From Bursaphelenchus xylophilus (Eukaryota > Nematoda > Chromadorea > Rhabditida > Aphelenchoididae), in the NCBI GenBank assembly GCA_904066235.2, contig CAJFCV020000004.1, forward strand, positions 8,990,001 to 9,054,000: DNA of 64,000 nt. Reading direction: 5' to 3'. Shown one piece after another: positions 1-10,640 of this stretch; positions within the stretch are counted from its first letter, which is position 1; the number at the start of each line of letters is the position of its first letter. Made by a program: the position numbers and the translations under genes. Below the pieces are notes generated by a model that made no database searches, was not told the DNA's origin, and saw nothing but the letters and a program-made list of their open reading frames with translations.

Positions 1-416
1 GAGGGCAAAATTTTCTCTTCCGCCTTAACCTGTTTGACGTAATGTGGGCCCATGTCTAGGTTAAGTGCGCGGATCAGATCGCGGCCGAAGAGTGCCTGGC
101 CTCTTCCTTCCATTACCGCGATCTCGACTTCTGAGTGTCGACCCTCAAAAGTCACCTCTACCCTGCAATTGCCTTTGATAGGCAATTTGTTCCCTCCATA
201 GGCCTTTAATTGACCTCTGCATGGAGTAACCCGCGGTTTTCCCATATCAATCCATACACTCTCGGGTATGACTGATCTTGCCGCACCACTGTCGAGTTCC
301 ATTTCGAACTCATGGCCATTTACTTCTACTTTCAACATAGTTGGTGGGCATACCGTGTTGACTCTCTCTACGCCTTCTTGGACCTGGAGCACTCCGTAGG
401 AGTCAACACTACCACC
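1..416 (-). CDS. Retrotransposon pol, protease start (partial)
   Basis: This is the beginning of a pol reading frame that runs off the left edge of the window. It stays open from the gag stop codon to base 1. About 40 residues in there is an aspartic protease active-site block, ELDSGAARSVIP, as in retropepsins of Ty3/gypsy-like elements. A later LFGRDLI segment fits the second conserved part of the fold. The frame is the same as that of gag and is separated from it by a single TAG. Reverse transcriptase and integrase would lie outside the window, so the element class rests on gag and protease only. Confidence 0.75.
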
Positions 417-1220
417 CTATCCATCGTAATCCTCGCCCTGGTCGTCTACATGGACTTGGCGGACATTTCGATACGATCTCTGTTTTCCCCTTTGCGGAGG
501 ATGGTATCTTCCCTTCATTTTGGGACAATTTCTGATCAGATGTTCTTGTGAACCACACTTATAGCAACGTTGCGTTTGCTCGGGGCGTACTTGCCCTCTG
601 GGGAATCGCGGATTCTTGACCGGACGTCTCCGATCTACTTGTGCTACCACACTTTCGGCCTCTGCCTTCATTGCTAGCGCCGCCGATCTAGACTGTTCTG
701 AGGTTCGAATCAGAGTTCTGATTCTATCCAAAGATGGACTCTCCTCTTCTAGGAGTCTCGCCCTAGTTTTATCGTCCCTTATGCCTGCGATAATAGCCTG
801 AACCTGAACGAACTCTCTGGTGTTCGTTATGTTGTCCAACTGGGCTTTCATTGAGAGCGCCATTATCTCCATGACAAAGTCATCGGTAGATTGGCCGGCC
901 TTTTGTCTCAATGAGAAAATCTTATGCCTTATTGGCGCGACCATTGCTGGTGGATCATAAAGATCCGCCAATATGGTGCAAAGGTCGCGAAATGACTTTG
1001 ATGTCACTTCTTGGCCATTTAACGCGACGATGAGCTGATGATACGCCTTTGCTCCTATTTGCTGTAAGAGAAAATATCTCTTTTCAGCATCGTCCGTCAC
1101 CTTGGCCTGGTCCAAGTGAGTCTTTATCAGACTTACGTACGAGGACCACGGGGTATTCGCCGGGTCATATGGACCCGGTCCCCTAAGGTAGGTTGGCATT
1201 GCCGCGGCTACTTGCGACAT
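417..1220 (-). CDS. Retrotransposon Gag with CCHC zinc knuckle
   Basis: A 267-residue protein that would form the particle shell of an LTR retrotransposon and bind its RNA. The first 180 residues look like the alpha-helical Ty3/gypsy Gag domain, with conserved tryptophan and leucine spacing. Residues about 215-230 are a CX2CX4HX4C zinc knuckle (CYKCGSQEHLIRNC), followed by a basic tail. The frame is intact, so the copy is fairly young or still active. The ATG at 1220 follows about 85 bases after the primer-binding site, as expected. The downstream pol frame is in phase after one TAG. There is no sign that it serves the neighbouring cellular gene. Confidence 0.88.
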   Translation of the reverse strand: MSQVAAAMPTYLRGPGPYDPANTPWSSYVSLIKTHLDQAKVTDDAEKRYFLLQQIGAKAYHQLIVALNGQEVTSKSFRDLCTILADLYDPPAMVAPIRHKIFSLRQKAGQSTDDFVMEIMALSMKAQLDNITNTREFVQVQAIIAGIRDDKTRARLLEEESPSLDRIRTLIRTSEQSRSAALAMKAEAESVVAQVDRRRPVKNPRFPRGQVRPEQTQRCYKCGSQEHLIRNCPKMKGRYHPPQRGKQRSYRNVRQVHVDDQGEDYDG

Positions 1221-1306
1221 TTTTGATCGCTGGATGCCTTTGGGCGCGCTTTCTTAGCGTTCTTTTGTGGTAGCGTTCTTTTCCCGCTTCCGGCGTCTTC
1301 TGGCTT

Positions 1307-1325
1307 CGTTCGAGCCTGATCGCCA
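1307..1325 (-). other. Probable tRNA primer-binding site
   Basis: On the minus strand the sequence reads TGGCGATCAGGCTCGAACG. Its complement looks like the 3' end of a tRNA: a T-loop TTCGAG, an acceptor strand and terminal CCA. It lies between the LTR and gag, where reverse transcription of an LTR element is primed. The tRNA identity was not determined. Confidence 0.6.
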
Positions 1326-1329
1326 CCTT

Positions 1330-1505
1330 TGGTTGTTGAAGTCTCAGAAAGAGACGACTTGAGACAACCCGAGTAGATTGATCGTACTGGTTTATTGGGT
1401 CCCAGCCGCTCCTTTTATAGAGCTAGCTGGGGAAAGTACAAAGACAAAATATAAAAGAGACAGAGATCATTTTGAAGACAAATCGCTGGTGGAATCGGTG
1501 GTGTC
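1330..1505 (-). repeat. 5' long terminal repeat of the retrotransposon
   Basis: The minus strand ends in CAACAACCA four bases before the primer site. Inside it are a TATAAAAGG box (plus 1411-1419) and an AATAAA signal about 15 bases downstream of it (plus 1391-1396), the usual U3-R-U5 order. The inner end is clear. The outer end is an estimate, bounded by a dispersed repeat that starts near 1530. The second LTR is not in the window. Confidence 0.6.
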
Positions 1506-1531
1506 CCCCAGTAGGCTTAAAAATTGGATTG

Positions 1532-1830
1532 CGTAAAGTGCGACGCTCAGATTTCTTTCAAATTTTGGACACGAATTATTCATAGACGTTATAATAAGCG
1601 CTGAAAATTTGAGCTTCCCTGTAGCAGGTGGAGCTGAGATATTCAACGGTTCTTGCTAACTAGAGAGTGCGCGGAACGCGGAGAGCGGTCGGAGAAAAAA
1701 GCAAATTTTTTCCATATCTTTGCAAGTTTTGCGTGAAAAAATTTGCTTCTTTTGTGTAACGCTATCACATGCGAGTAAAAGAGGCATAAAAGATGTCACA
1801 ACCGGGCCGCAATTTGCAAAAATCTCTCAC
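1532..1830 (-). repeat. R1 repeat, diverged copy
   Basis: Starts with the R1 terminal sequence GTGCGACGCTCAGATTT and continues with the motifs 'gagctgagatattcaacg' and 'gcggagagcggtc' seen in other copies. It lies between the LTR and the mariner relic. See 31035-31448 for the family description. Confidence 0.7.
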
Positions 1831-1849
1831 ATTTTGTAGACTTCTTCTA

Positions 1850-3087
1850 CAGGGTGTCCCAAAAAAATGCATGTTTTTTTCCATGGGTCCTGACGCGAAA
1901 ATGTTTAGGTTAGGCCAAAAGATTTTTGTACTGCTAAAATCTCCGTGTTTTCTGCCCTAGTCATTTCAGTTTTGTGTTCATATCGATTAAGTAGCATGGT
2001 TTTTTAAAATGTCCAACAAAGGAACTGCGATTTTGTCACTATTTTTGAGCCGTTCAAGTTGTAAATTAGCCCAGTATAAAAAGGACGTTGTGTTAAAAGT
2101 AATCACGCGATGTAAGGAGCTTGATAACGATAGTAAGCGTCCAGGACGTAAAGAAAAACGCACCGCCAGCGGTTCTGTCAACCGGGAGATCACCAACAGC
2201 AAAACGCTATTTTCAAGAAAAATTTGCCTGTGAGATCGGCATCAGCGACCGATCGGTCACCCGAATAGTCTATGATGAGCTGTGCGTTACGCTGTATAAG
2301 CTGTTAAAAGCTCAGATCTTTAAAGTAGACGGCAAGTGCGTGCGGCGCAAAAAATGCCGGAAAGTCAAGGGCTGGGCCGCAACTCAGAGGGGTGAGTGCA
2401 TTCAGTTCGTGGTTCAATATTTGGCGGCTGCACAACCACCAGTACCATAGGATCTTCTTAGATGAGGCCCTCGGCATGTCGGCTAACGTCGAAAACCGTC
2501 AAAATCCGGGCCGTCATTGCCTAAGGCGGAATTTGTGCCAGCGGCAAGAATTCTATGGTTTTCGCGGATCAAGGGGGCAAAATTCTAGCGCCGCGTTAAT
2601 CTCGACTTTCTCGTACTTCTATTGACTTAGCAGAACCTTGGCAATGCAAATTTGGCGTTCCAACTAGACTCAGCGCCGGCTCACAAGGCAAAATCAACTC
2701 AGGACCCGGAATGGGACCGATTTTCCCGATTTTATTCCGTCTGCAAAATGGCCGTCTGCGCGCCGGATCTGAATCCGATGGACCAAAAATTTTTTTAAAT
2801 TGGAGGCCAACGCCTGTACTACATGCCACAAATGTTTGGAGTCGCAAAGCAATCGTTGCGCCAAGAACGGGACCAAATTTCCCCAAAAACAGCTGCGGCC
2901 CCGAGCCCAAAATTTTAAGTTACGTTTGGAGCTCTATATCGCCACCAAAGGCAGCCACTGTGAAACTGGCTTGACACGTTATCAATAATCCTCTATGTTA
3001 CTGATATCCATCGTTAGTTTTGTTAAATTTTGTTTGGTATATAAAATGTAGCCATAAAAAAACATGCATTTTTTTTGGGACACCCTG
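1850..3087 (+). mobile_element. Mariner-like DNA transposon, decayed
   Basis: Inverted ends of about 30 bases, starting CAGGGTGTCCC, flank a 1.24 kb element, with a TA duplicated on both sides (1848-1849 and 3088-3089). This is the signature of Tc1/mariner insertion. The inside holds a broken transposase. The element lies just upstream of the first visible exon of the pepsin-like gene, in what is probably an intron of that gene. Confidence 0.9.
2009..2975 (+). pseudogene. Mariner transposase remnant
   Basis: Fragments in several frames recall a mariner transposase in the right order: a helix-turn-helix part (GISDRSVTRIVYDEL, near 2240), a FLDE block near 2450 and PDLNPMD at 2763-2783, which matches the conserved block before the last catalytic acidic residue. 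Frameshifts and stops separate them, so no full protein can be made. Confidence 0.8.
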
Positions 3088-3144
3088 TATATCATAACTT
3101 TCTTCCAAAAAAAAATTCGCAACTTTATAACTCTTTTTTTTCAG

Positions 3145-6100
3145 CACCTATAACGGCGAGAAACAAAACTCCCCGGTCTCCCAACTTTTCCGAGGCGTCA
3201 CCTTCAAAGGAGACACCTATAAAGGCACCCTCATCTTCGGGAATGTCAAAGGCGAGCAAGAGATCAAAGCGGTCGGCAGTATTGAAGGAGGAGCACCCAT
3301 TGCACTCCGGCAAGATGCTGTTCTTGGGCTGAACTTCGGAGCCCAATTATCGACCGGCTATGCGATTAACCAGTTGTTGAGCAGAGCGCCGGCTGGCAAA
3401 AAATCGGTCATCTTCCGAAGAGGGCCTTTCGTGCAGCAGTTGGTAAGCGAGGAATGGGTTACTGTGTTTGGTAATAAGTGCATAAAAAGTTGAAGAAAAA
3501 GTAAAAGAAGCCTTTTTTTCATATTCGATTTACCGGGCCAGCCCTGGCCTGGAAGCCATGGCTCTCCGAGACATGACAAAACCCTTTTTCTAGAGGCTGA
3601 AAAACGTCAAATTCTTGAAAATTTTATGTCGCGCTTCGCAGAGACAGCCGCGATTTTCAACGATCTTTACGGGCAAGAGGGTAGGCGGAATGCGGGCTCT
3701 CAGAGAAAAAGGTTTTGGCTATGTCTTTGTCCACTTCGTTTGATACAAAGCTTTTTTATGGAGGCGTTGTCCTTTACACAGTAAAAGACAGCAGATTTTT
3801 TGATGTCAAAACTTGCAAAAAATGTTGAATTTTTACCAATTTCCCGACTAAAAATCCCGTTTGTTTCATCAAGATGAGCGTTAGTATTCTATAATATTAG
3901 TTTATGTCTTATTGTTAGAAAAAATAGTCTCAATTTGCAAATTGTTTGTTTCCTTTTCAGAAGACCGAAGAATTCAGACTCCCAAGAGGCTCTTTTGTCA
4001 TCGGCGATGACCAACTTTCAGGATGTGGAAATTTTACGTATCAAGACACGATTGACCAGAGCGGATGGAACATCAAGGCAAAGTGAGTTTGAATTCATTT
4101 TAGAAGCTTTTGCTGATTTTTTGGACAAAAAAAATCAAAAAGGAAATAGGCAAAAATGAATAGGGAATTGCTGAAATATTAAAATAAAATAAAATTTAGA
4201 GTAAAAATCGGCGATGTTCAACTTGACGAGCAGACAATTTCCTTCTCATTCGACAAAACTTTCACCGTCCCAACGGAGCACATCGACAAATTCAAAGGCA
4301 AAACTGAGGAAACCTTGCCCGAATTCTCCATTGAATTTAATAACAAGCAATTTGCGTTGAACAAAGAAAATCTCCAGGACTATCGCGATGTGAGGCACGA
4401 AGTTCTGACTGTTCTGGTCGAAGAGGAAAACAGAGACAGCTTTTTGTTGGGCAAAAACTTCTTGAAGGATTACTGTATTGCCCTGAGGGCGAAGGATGAT
4501 GCTTTGACCAAATTCGAAGTGGGATTAGCGCCATTTGAGAAGCTAAATTCTGATCAGAAATGGTCGTCGTATGATAAGGGAAAAAGCTCTAAGCATGAGT
4601 ACTCTGGAGGTAAGGATTTTGAAAAAAAATGAAATATTAGTAAAAATAATTATTTAATAAAGATGTCACCTCATAAAAAAATCAAAATTTAATCTTCAGA
4701 GACCCCGTTGCTGGATTTGAAATTCAAGAAGGACGTGCCAGATGAGTCAGCGAGCAAGGCCATACTAACTTTAGCTGAGACACAAACGTTTGCTTTGGAG
4801 ACCGGATGTGCTGCCAAGGACACATGCACGAAGTACCAACATGACAATGTCTATGATCCAAAGTAAGTATAATTTTTTAAGTTTGGCAAAAACAGAAAAA
4901 AAAATCATAAATTAAAATTTGTCGTATAAAATGTCACCTTACATGTAAAATAAAAAATGAAAGTATCTAATCGCATCTAACGCCTTAAAATTACAGGAAA
5001 TACTCCGGAGTCGACGATAACACTCCCTTTGAAGTTAAGTATAAAGACTCGACTTTGAAGGGAAAGACGTACAACACCACGTTCATCGCCGGCAATTTCG
5101 AAGGGATGTTGCATGTCAGCACTGTTAGCGAAATCACAGGTGACCCGGTGGACCTGTCTGCAGATGCCGTGCTCGGCTTGGCATTTACGGAGACCTCGAC
5201 GTTCGCTATGACCACATTTTTGAACAAAGCTCCCTCGGATAAAAAGAACATCATTGTGAGAAGAGGACCCTTCGTACAGAAGCTGGTAAGTGGCTTGGGA
5301 TTTTATCTCTGTCAGGTCGTTAAAGGATACAAAAATGGCAACTGCACAGTGCAGAGTGAGCGAAAACTCACGTGCACGGTGCAGTCAAAGCGACAAAGAG
5401 AAAAAAATTCTATCGCGGGGACTGCACAGTGCGGAGCGAGCGAAAAGTTATCTGCACGGTGCAGTCAAAGCGATACAGAGTGAAACGCACGGTGCAGTTT
5501 GAAGAAAAGTTTATCGCAATGACTGCACAGTGCGGACCGAATAAGAAGTCGTCTGCACGGTGCGGTCAAAGCGATACAGAGTGAAACGCACGGTGCAGTT
5601 GGAAAAAAAGTATCGCAATGACTGCACCGTGCAGAGCAAACGAAAAGTCATCTGCACGGTGCGGTCTAAGCGATAAAGAGTGAATCGCACGTGCAGTTCG
5701 AAAAAAGTTTATCGCGGTGACTGCACCGTGCAGAGGAAACGAAAAGTCATCTGCACGGTGCAGTCAAAGCGATACAGAGTGAATCGCACGTGCAGTTTGA
5801 AAAAAAGTATCGCAATGACTGCACCGTGCAGAGCAAACGAAAAGTCATCTGCACGGTGCAGTCAAAACGATAAAGGGTCCATCGCACGGTGCAGCTCGAA
5901 AAAAAGTTTGTTGCGGTGAATGCCCAGTGCAGAGCGAGTGAAAAGGCGTCTGCACAGTGCAGTTAACGCGATAAAGAGTGAATTGCACGTTGCAGTTTGA
6001 AAAAAAGTTTATCGCGATGACTGCACAGTGCTGAGCGAGCGAAAAGTTATCTGCACGGTGCGGTCTAAGCGATTAAGAGTGAAACGCACGGTGCAGTTCG

Positions 6101-7134
6101 AAAAAAAGTTTATTGCGGTGACTGCACAGTGATGAGCGAGCGAAAAGTTATGTGCACCGTGCAGAAGTCAAAAATAAGGAATCGCACTGTGCAGTACGAA
6201 AAAAACTTCTGAATTCAAAATGAAAGACGAACTGCTCTGTCCGACTTTTTGCGAAATTTAATCGCGTTTTTTGGCCTAAAAGTACCATTCCAATTTGATG
6301 TTACTTATTGATAATATTCAATTTTCAGAAAGACCAAGAGATCAAGGAAGCCAAGGGCACAATTTTCATTGGTGAGTACACCAAAGGTGTCGCTGGATGT
6401 GGTGATTTTGTCTGGAGGGACACCATTAGCAAGGAAGGGTGGACTATTAAGGCTGAGTAAGTCAGACAGCATCAAAGTTGAAAGTTATCTAGTTTTCACT
6501 TTTTCTGTCTAAAATCTCTTCATAAGACATTTTTCTCGCTAAAAATCGCTTTTTTTTACTTTCTTTTTTCAAATAAAACCATTTTTTCAGCGTGAAAATC
6601 GAAGGAATGGATACTTTGAAAGACCAAAAAATTGCCTTCTCATTCGACGAGCTTTTCACCGTGCCAGAGGCACAATTTGCCCTATTCAAAGACAAGCTCG
6701 AATCGGAGTTGCCCGACATCACCATCATATTCGATGATGCCGACAAGTTCGTTCTGAGCAAGCAAAATCTCAAGAGTTTCGACGACGACAAGCACGAGAA
6801 GCTGAGTTTGTTGGTGCGGGGCGAGACACGGGACAGTTTCCTGCTGGGACGCAACTTTTTGAGCGACTTTTGTATCGCGTTCTCCGCCGACAACAAATTG
6901 TCGACATTCCAAATTGGACTGGCGCCAATCACACGGCTTGATTCGGATTCGAAGTGGATAAAATATGATGATGGTAAAGGAGAAGATGATGGCAATGGAG
7001 AAGATGGTGGCAAAGGTGGCAAGGACAAGGACAAGGATAAAGATGGCAAAGGCGCTTTCACTGCTTCCTCTTCGTTGGCTTTACAAGTCTTCTGCGCTTT
7101 GGCAACCGCCTTCATCGCCAGACTTGCCCAGTAA
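3145..7134 (+). CDS. Tandem pepsin-like protein, GPI-anchored (5' missing)
   Basis: Exons 3145-3442, 3961-4082, 4200-4609, 4700-4862, 4997-5285, 6329-6456 and 6591-7134 give 650 residues in one open frame. Earlier exons are missing. The protein contains two pepsin-family (A1) domains; the first lacks its N-terminal exon. Family features include DAVLGL, RRGPFVQ, a CG pair and FLLGxNFLxDxCI near each domain end. The second domain has ETG where pepsins have the first DTG, and the second-lobe DTG is not visible in either domain (FSFDxxFTVP instead). It is therefore probably not a protease. A Lys/Asp/Gly linker (about residues 596-625) and a short hydrophobic tail fit a GPI-anchor signal. Exon lengths and phases repeat between the units, so one half arose by internal duplication. 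Confidence 0.85.
3598..3860 (-). repeat. R1 repeat copy in intron
   Basis: An R1 fragment (gtcgcgcttcgcagagacagc, then the 'attttcaacgatcttta' motif) inside intron 3443-3960 of the pepsin-like gene. It has no visible terminal repeats. Confidence 0.6.
4923..4940 (+). repeat. CGTATAAAATGTCACCTT motif
   Basis: A single 18-base copy, in an intron of the pepsin-like gene, of the motif that forms small inverted pairs at 42059-42529 upstream of the GPCR gene. Confidence 0.6.
5340..6215. repeat. Minisatellite of about 99 bp with palindromic cores
   Basis: About nine head-to-tail units of 98-101 bp fill intron 5286-6328 of the pepsin-like gene (units start near 5340, 5421, 5522, 5621, 5720, 5818, 5919, 6020 and 6121). 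Each unit carries three copies of a palindrome related to CTGCACNGTGCAG, spaced 29-36 bases, separated by GAGCGAAAAGT and AAAGCGATAAAGAGTG type spacers. The first and last units are shorter or diverged. The same core is found in the array at 17225-18125. Confidence 0.93.
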
Positions 7135-9060
7135 ATCATTTTTTTTGTTTGTAAATGTACCCGTATCTTCTCCACGTTGCATTCTATGAAGTAAAGATTT
7201 TTCTGTTTAAACCGATTTTTTGATGACGAACAAGGAAGGGAGTTATCAGCAAAGATTTGGGATTAAGTTTTCAGCGTAAATAAGCTGCTGAGAAAGAAAG
7301 GATCAAGTCGCAAACTAGCGTGTATGTTTTCAAAGCATAAGCCGGGCGTGGCATGTTTTTGTAGAGTTAATACGGTTGCTGATAATTAGACTAACAGGGG
7401 AAGTACCCCCAAGCGCGACGCTCAGATTTTGATGAAACTTGGCACAAATTTAGAATAATTTTTTCTAAGATATATGCGAGAATCCTAGCTCGCGGTTTGC
7501 AGAAACAACCGAGATTTTTAGATCGAAAGTCGGCTAAAATTTAGGACTTTTTGCCGAATTTCGGCACGAAAAGTTTCATGCCTATTTCTACCGTAAAGCT
7601 GTCAGAATGTCACGACAAAAATCTCCGTGCTCTGTAGATTTTTTTCACATAGAAAAGATGACAAATGTCTACCATAGAGAAGATATTTTTCCCATCTAAA
7701 AATAACCCGAATACTGTACATTCCAAAGGTCGTTTTCAGACTGATACTACGCCTTTTACAACAGGACACGTAAAAATAAACGGCAGTAAGTTTACAGTCA
7801 GACAAACTTTTTAAAACCCATTTTGTGTTATTCAAAAAAGGCGGCTGACCCAACGTACTATAAACAACAATAAGGCCTGAGGTCAATCAGGGTTCTGGAA
7901 ATGGTTTAACGAAGGACCAAAGATCTGAATTTTGAACTCATTGGGTTGTGATAAGCCAGATATGTGTATGGATGGCCAGTGTTTGCGCAGTATATGTTTT
8001 AGCAATATGTAGAGATGTATACATTATATGTACATATAGGAGGACACATAGAGAAACTTGTGTATCATGAGCTCTTTTATAGTCTGTCGAGAAAATAATG
8101 TGGATTTATCGAAGCCTCGTCGCAGTCTGGCACTAAATTTCCAACGGATAGCTTGATGATGATCGAGTCAGAACAATTTTCGAGGCTCAGCGAGTCAAAT
8201 ATGTATACGCCAAATTGAAGCTTCGTACAACAAAGCCCTTCTATAACGTATAAATCTTTGATGCTTTGCTTTTTGTTCTACAGAAGCGTGATGGTAAAGA
8301 CAACATCTAGAAGGTTTAGTTCGAACTTTCCCCGACTTAAAATAGCCATATCCAACAATTTTTTCAGAAGATGCTTATATGTTTGAGGTGTATGATCAAC
8401 GGGTGGATAGGTAGTAAGAATGGTAGACACGAGATTAGGAATAATGTTTATTGGACCACCGCAAACAGGGAAAAGAGAATGAGATTAATGATGATAATTG
8501 GTGACGAGACCTAGCTTTTATATGACTTGGTTTATGTTAATTTCTGTGGGAATTGTGGAGACGTTTGAGACTCCACAACATATGTACATAAAAAGGGGTA
8601 TACCAGACATCCAATACTTTTTGGAAGCCAGATTTTTGCCGCAGTGTTCTGTCAAAATTTTTAGCCTGTTTTGTTGCCAAAGCCTCACACCCGATGCATC
8701 TTTTACAAGGAACAGCAATTCTCCAAACTGTTTTCATCTGCCGATGATATCACATGTAAACGTTATTTTTTCTTCATCAAAAGGCCACGTACCTGCCTTA
8801 TGTTCCGCAATGTTTTTTCGTGGTGTTGTAATGGTTCGTCCGTTCTTTGCGTTTACTTTGATGAATGGGGAAAGAGAGGGTGTGCGGGGTGGAGTTACGG
8901 TACCCCTTTAAATATCCCGGATATTTCGATGAAAAAACAAAATCAAAAAGCTCCACTCTTCCACTTGTCATAAGGCTACTGCAGCTTACTGTAACTTTAA
9001 TTTTTGGACAAGCAATCTTCAAAAATCTATATTGATTTTCCCACCAAAAAATCAGTTAAA
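7135..9060. other. Intergenic, no gene seen
   Basis: Separates the pepsin-like gene from the small secreted peptide gene. It contains one R1 copy (7395-7640). Around 8230 there is a short sequence (ACAAAGCCCTTCTATAACG) of a type also seen near 21960, 30390 and 32330. The 137-residue open frame at 8498-8911 has no family resemblance and no splice or composition support. Confidence 0.6.
7395..7640 (+). repeat. R1 repeat, left half
   Basis: Begins with the R1 terminal sequence (AGCGCGACGCTCAGATTT) and runs through 'tagctcgcggtttgcagaaac' and 'tcatgcctatttctaccg'. The right half is missing. Confidence 0.75.
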
Positions 9061-9258
9061 ATGAAATTTCTGCTACTGGTTTTCGTCGGATTTGTCATCA
9101 TGATGACCGCTACTGCATATCCATATCAGTCGTACTATGGCTACTACCCAAATTATAATAACTATGGAATGGTGAGGACCGAAAACGACTTCAACAGCAG
9201 GATACCCTCCAATAACTACAACTTCCTCTTCTCCAACAGTCCTTCTGATGTTTATTGA
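9061..9258 (+). CDS. Small secreted Tyr/Asn-rich peptide
   Basis: A single-exon gene for 65 residues. Residues 1-19 are a clear signal peptide (MKFLLLVFVGFVIMMTATA). The mature part starts YPYQSYYGYYPNYNNYG and is rich in Tyr, Asn, Pro and Ser. Short secreted Y/G/N-rich peptides of nematodes include neuropeptide-like and antimicrobial peptides, but no KR cleavage sites are present and I do not recognise the family. An AATAAA at 9328-9333 lies 70 bases after the stop. AAATCAG ends five bases before the ATG and could be a splice or trans-splice acceptor. I chose this ATG over one 57 bases upstream because only it begins a signal peptide. Confidence 0.72.
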   Translation: MKFLLLVFVGFVIMMTATAYPYQSYYGYYPNYNNYGMVRTENDFNSRIPSNNYNFLFSNSPSDVY

Positions 9259-9327
9259 GGGCTCTTGAGGGCTATTGATGTAAATTATCTCATGTACATA
9301 GATTTGTTGAAGCAATATTTATAATAT

Positions 9328-9333
9328 AATAAA
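9328..9333 (+). promoter_or_regulatory. Polyadenylation signal AATAAA
   Basis: A canonical AATAAA 70 bases after the stop of the small secreted peptide gene. Confidence 0.6.
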
Positions 9334-10309
9334 TATTACAGAGCCTTTTCAACTGTTGTTTCTTTACATTAAAAAATTTCCCACCAAGGCGTAACTATAC
9401 CTTAACTATACGTGATATAACGGACTCGGTTTGATCAAAAAATACCGCTGGATCTTCCAAAGCTGATGTGAGCCAAAAATCTCACAGATGGCGTAAGCTG
9501 CCTACCGGTAGACGTGGCTTCCAGGCCGGGTTTAAAGGCCACATCCTTGCGAATTTAACCTGCTTTACTTGAAGAAGACAGCCTTTATCTACATGGTAGA
9601 AATGAGGCTGAATTTTTAACACAACCAGAAAAAATATCTATGGTCCGATTGGTCGATATATTAACCAAAGTTTAATCATCATACCACAGTCTGGTTGGTA
9701 TATAAATAGATATATCAATCTCCGTTTCTAACTGCGTATCAGACATATCATCTATCCGAAACTGACGACCGGAACGTCATGAGAGCAGTTCTTACTCAAT
9801 GAAGGCTGTTTTGCTCGACGATTGAGCCGTATGACCGGAATTTTTATTGTAAAGCTTTGCAAAACAACTCTTCTTTCGCAAATTCAACTTCCACGAAGAA
9901 TCTATCCGAAAAAGCGGATAAGAAGATTGTCAAAAAAAAATCTTCTTTATATCCTTATTTGGGATGTAAAATGAAAAAAATATTGTGAAATTTGCATAAT
10001 TTAATTTTACTGTAAAAAATTTCAATGTTAGTTAAATTTTTCGGCCAAAATTTTGCCATAAAAACACTAAATCCCATTTATTTCTCCTTTACCGTATTCA
10101 TAACATCCCAGTAATCACAATCGGCTTTTGTCAATGACAAAACGAACGCGGACGAAGAAAATTCGCGGCTGTAATCAGCCGAACGACGCCTCTGTGAAAC
10201 GATCTTGACCCGTGGGAGAGTTTAAAAAATGCACCGAGACATAGGGAAAAACGTTGATGAGAAATGTCTCATTTACAGTACTTGAGACTTAAAAAAACAG
10301 CTACAATTC

Positions 10310-10640
10310 GGGAGAGATTGGGCTCAAATTTGAATTAATTTTTGGGATGAAACATTTCACAGAGACTTTTACCATAAAGAGTAACGTTTCCACAAAAAAT
10401 CAATTTTTTTTGCGGTACTGGCAAAGATGCGGCTAAAAAGTGGCTTTATCTCTGATCGCACTCCTCGTTTTGTGTACTCTCTCGGCTACAAAGATCTCCG
10501 AAAATCTGGGCTGCCCTTGCCAACCGCAAACTAAAATTCTCATGAATTGATACGTGGCCTAGGAAAGGTGAATTTGCAAGGATTAAGAAAAAAGTTCAAA
10601 AAACGTGTGTCGCATTTTGAACAGTTCCCTTGTCAATTTG
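10310..10640 (+). repeat. R1 repeat copy
   Basis: The right-hand two thirds of R1: 'taccataaagagtaacgttt', 'tggcaaagatgcgg' and 'gaattgatacgtggcctagg', ending near GTGTCGCA. Confidence 0.7.

Noticed and set aside
6489..7175. 228-codon minus-strand open frame
   Set aside because: It lies opposite the last exon of the pepsin-like gene. Its Ser/Leu/Pro repeat is the antisense of the Lys/Asp/Gly linker.
8498..8911. 137-codon open frame
   Set aside because: No signal, domain, splice sites or codon pattern. It overlaps other-strand frames of equal quality.
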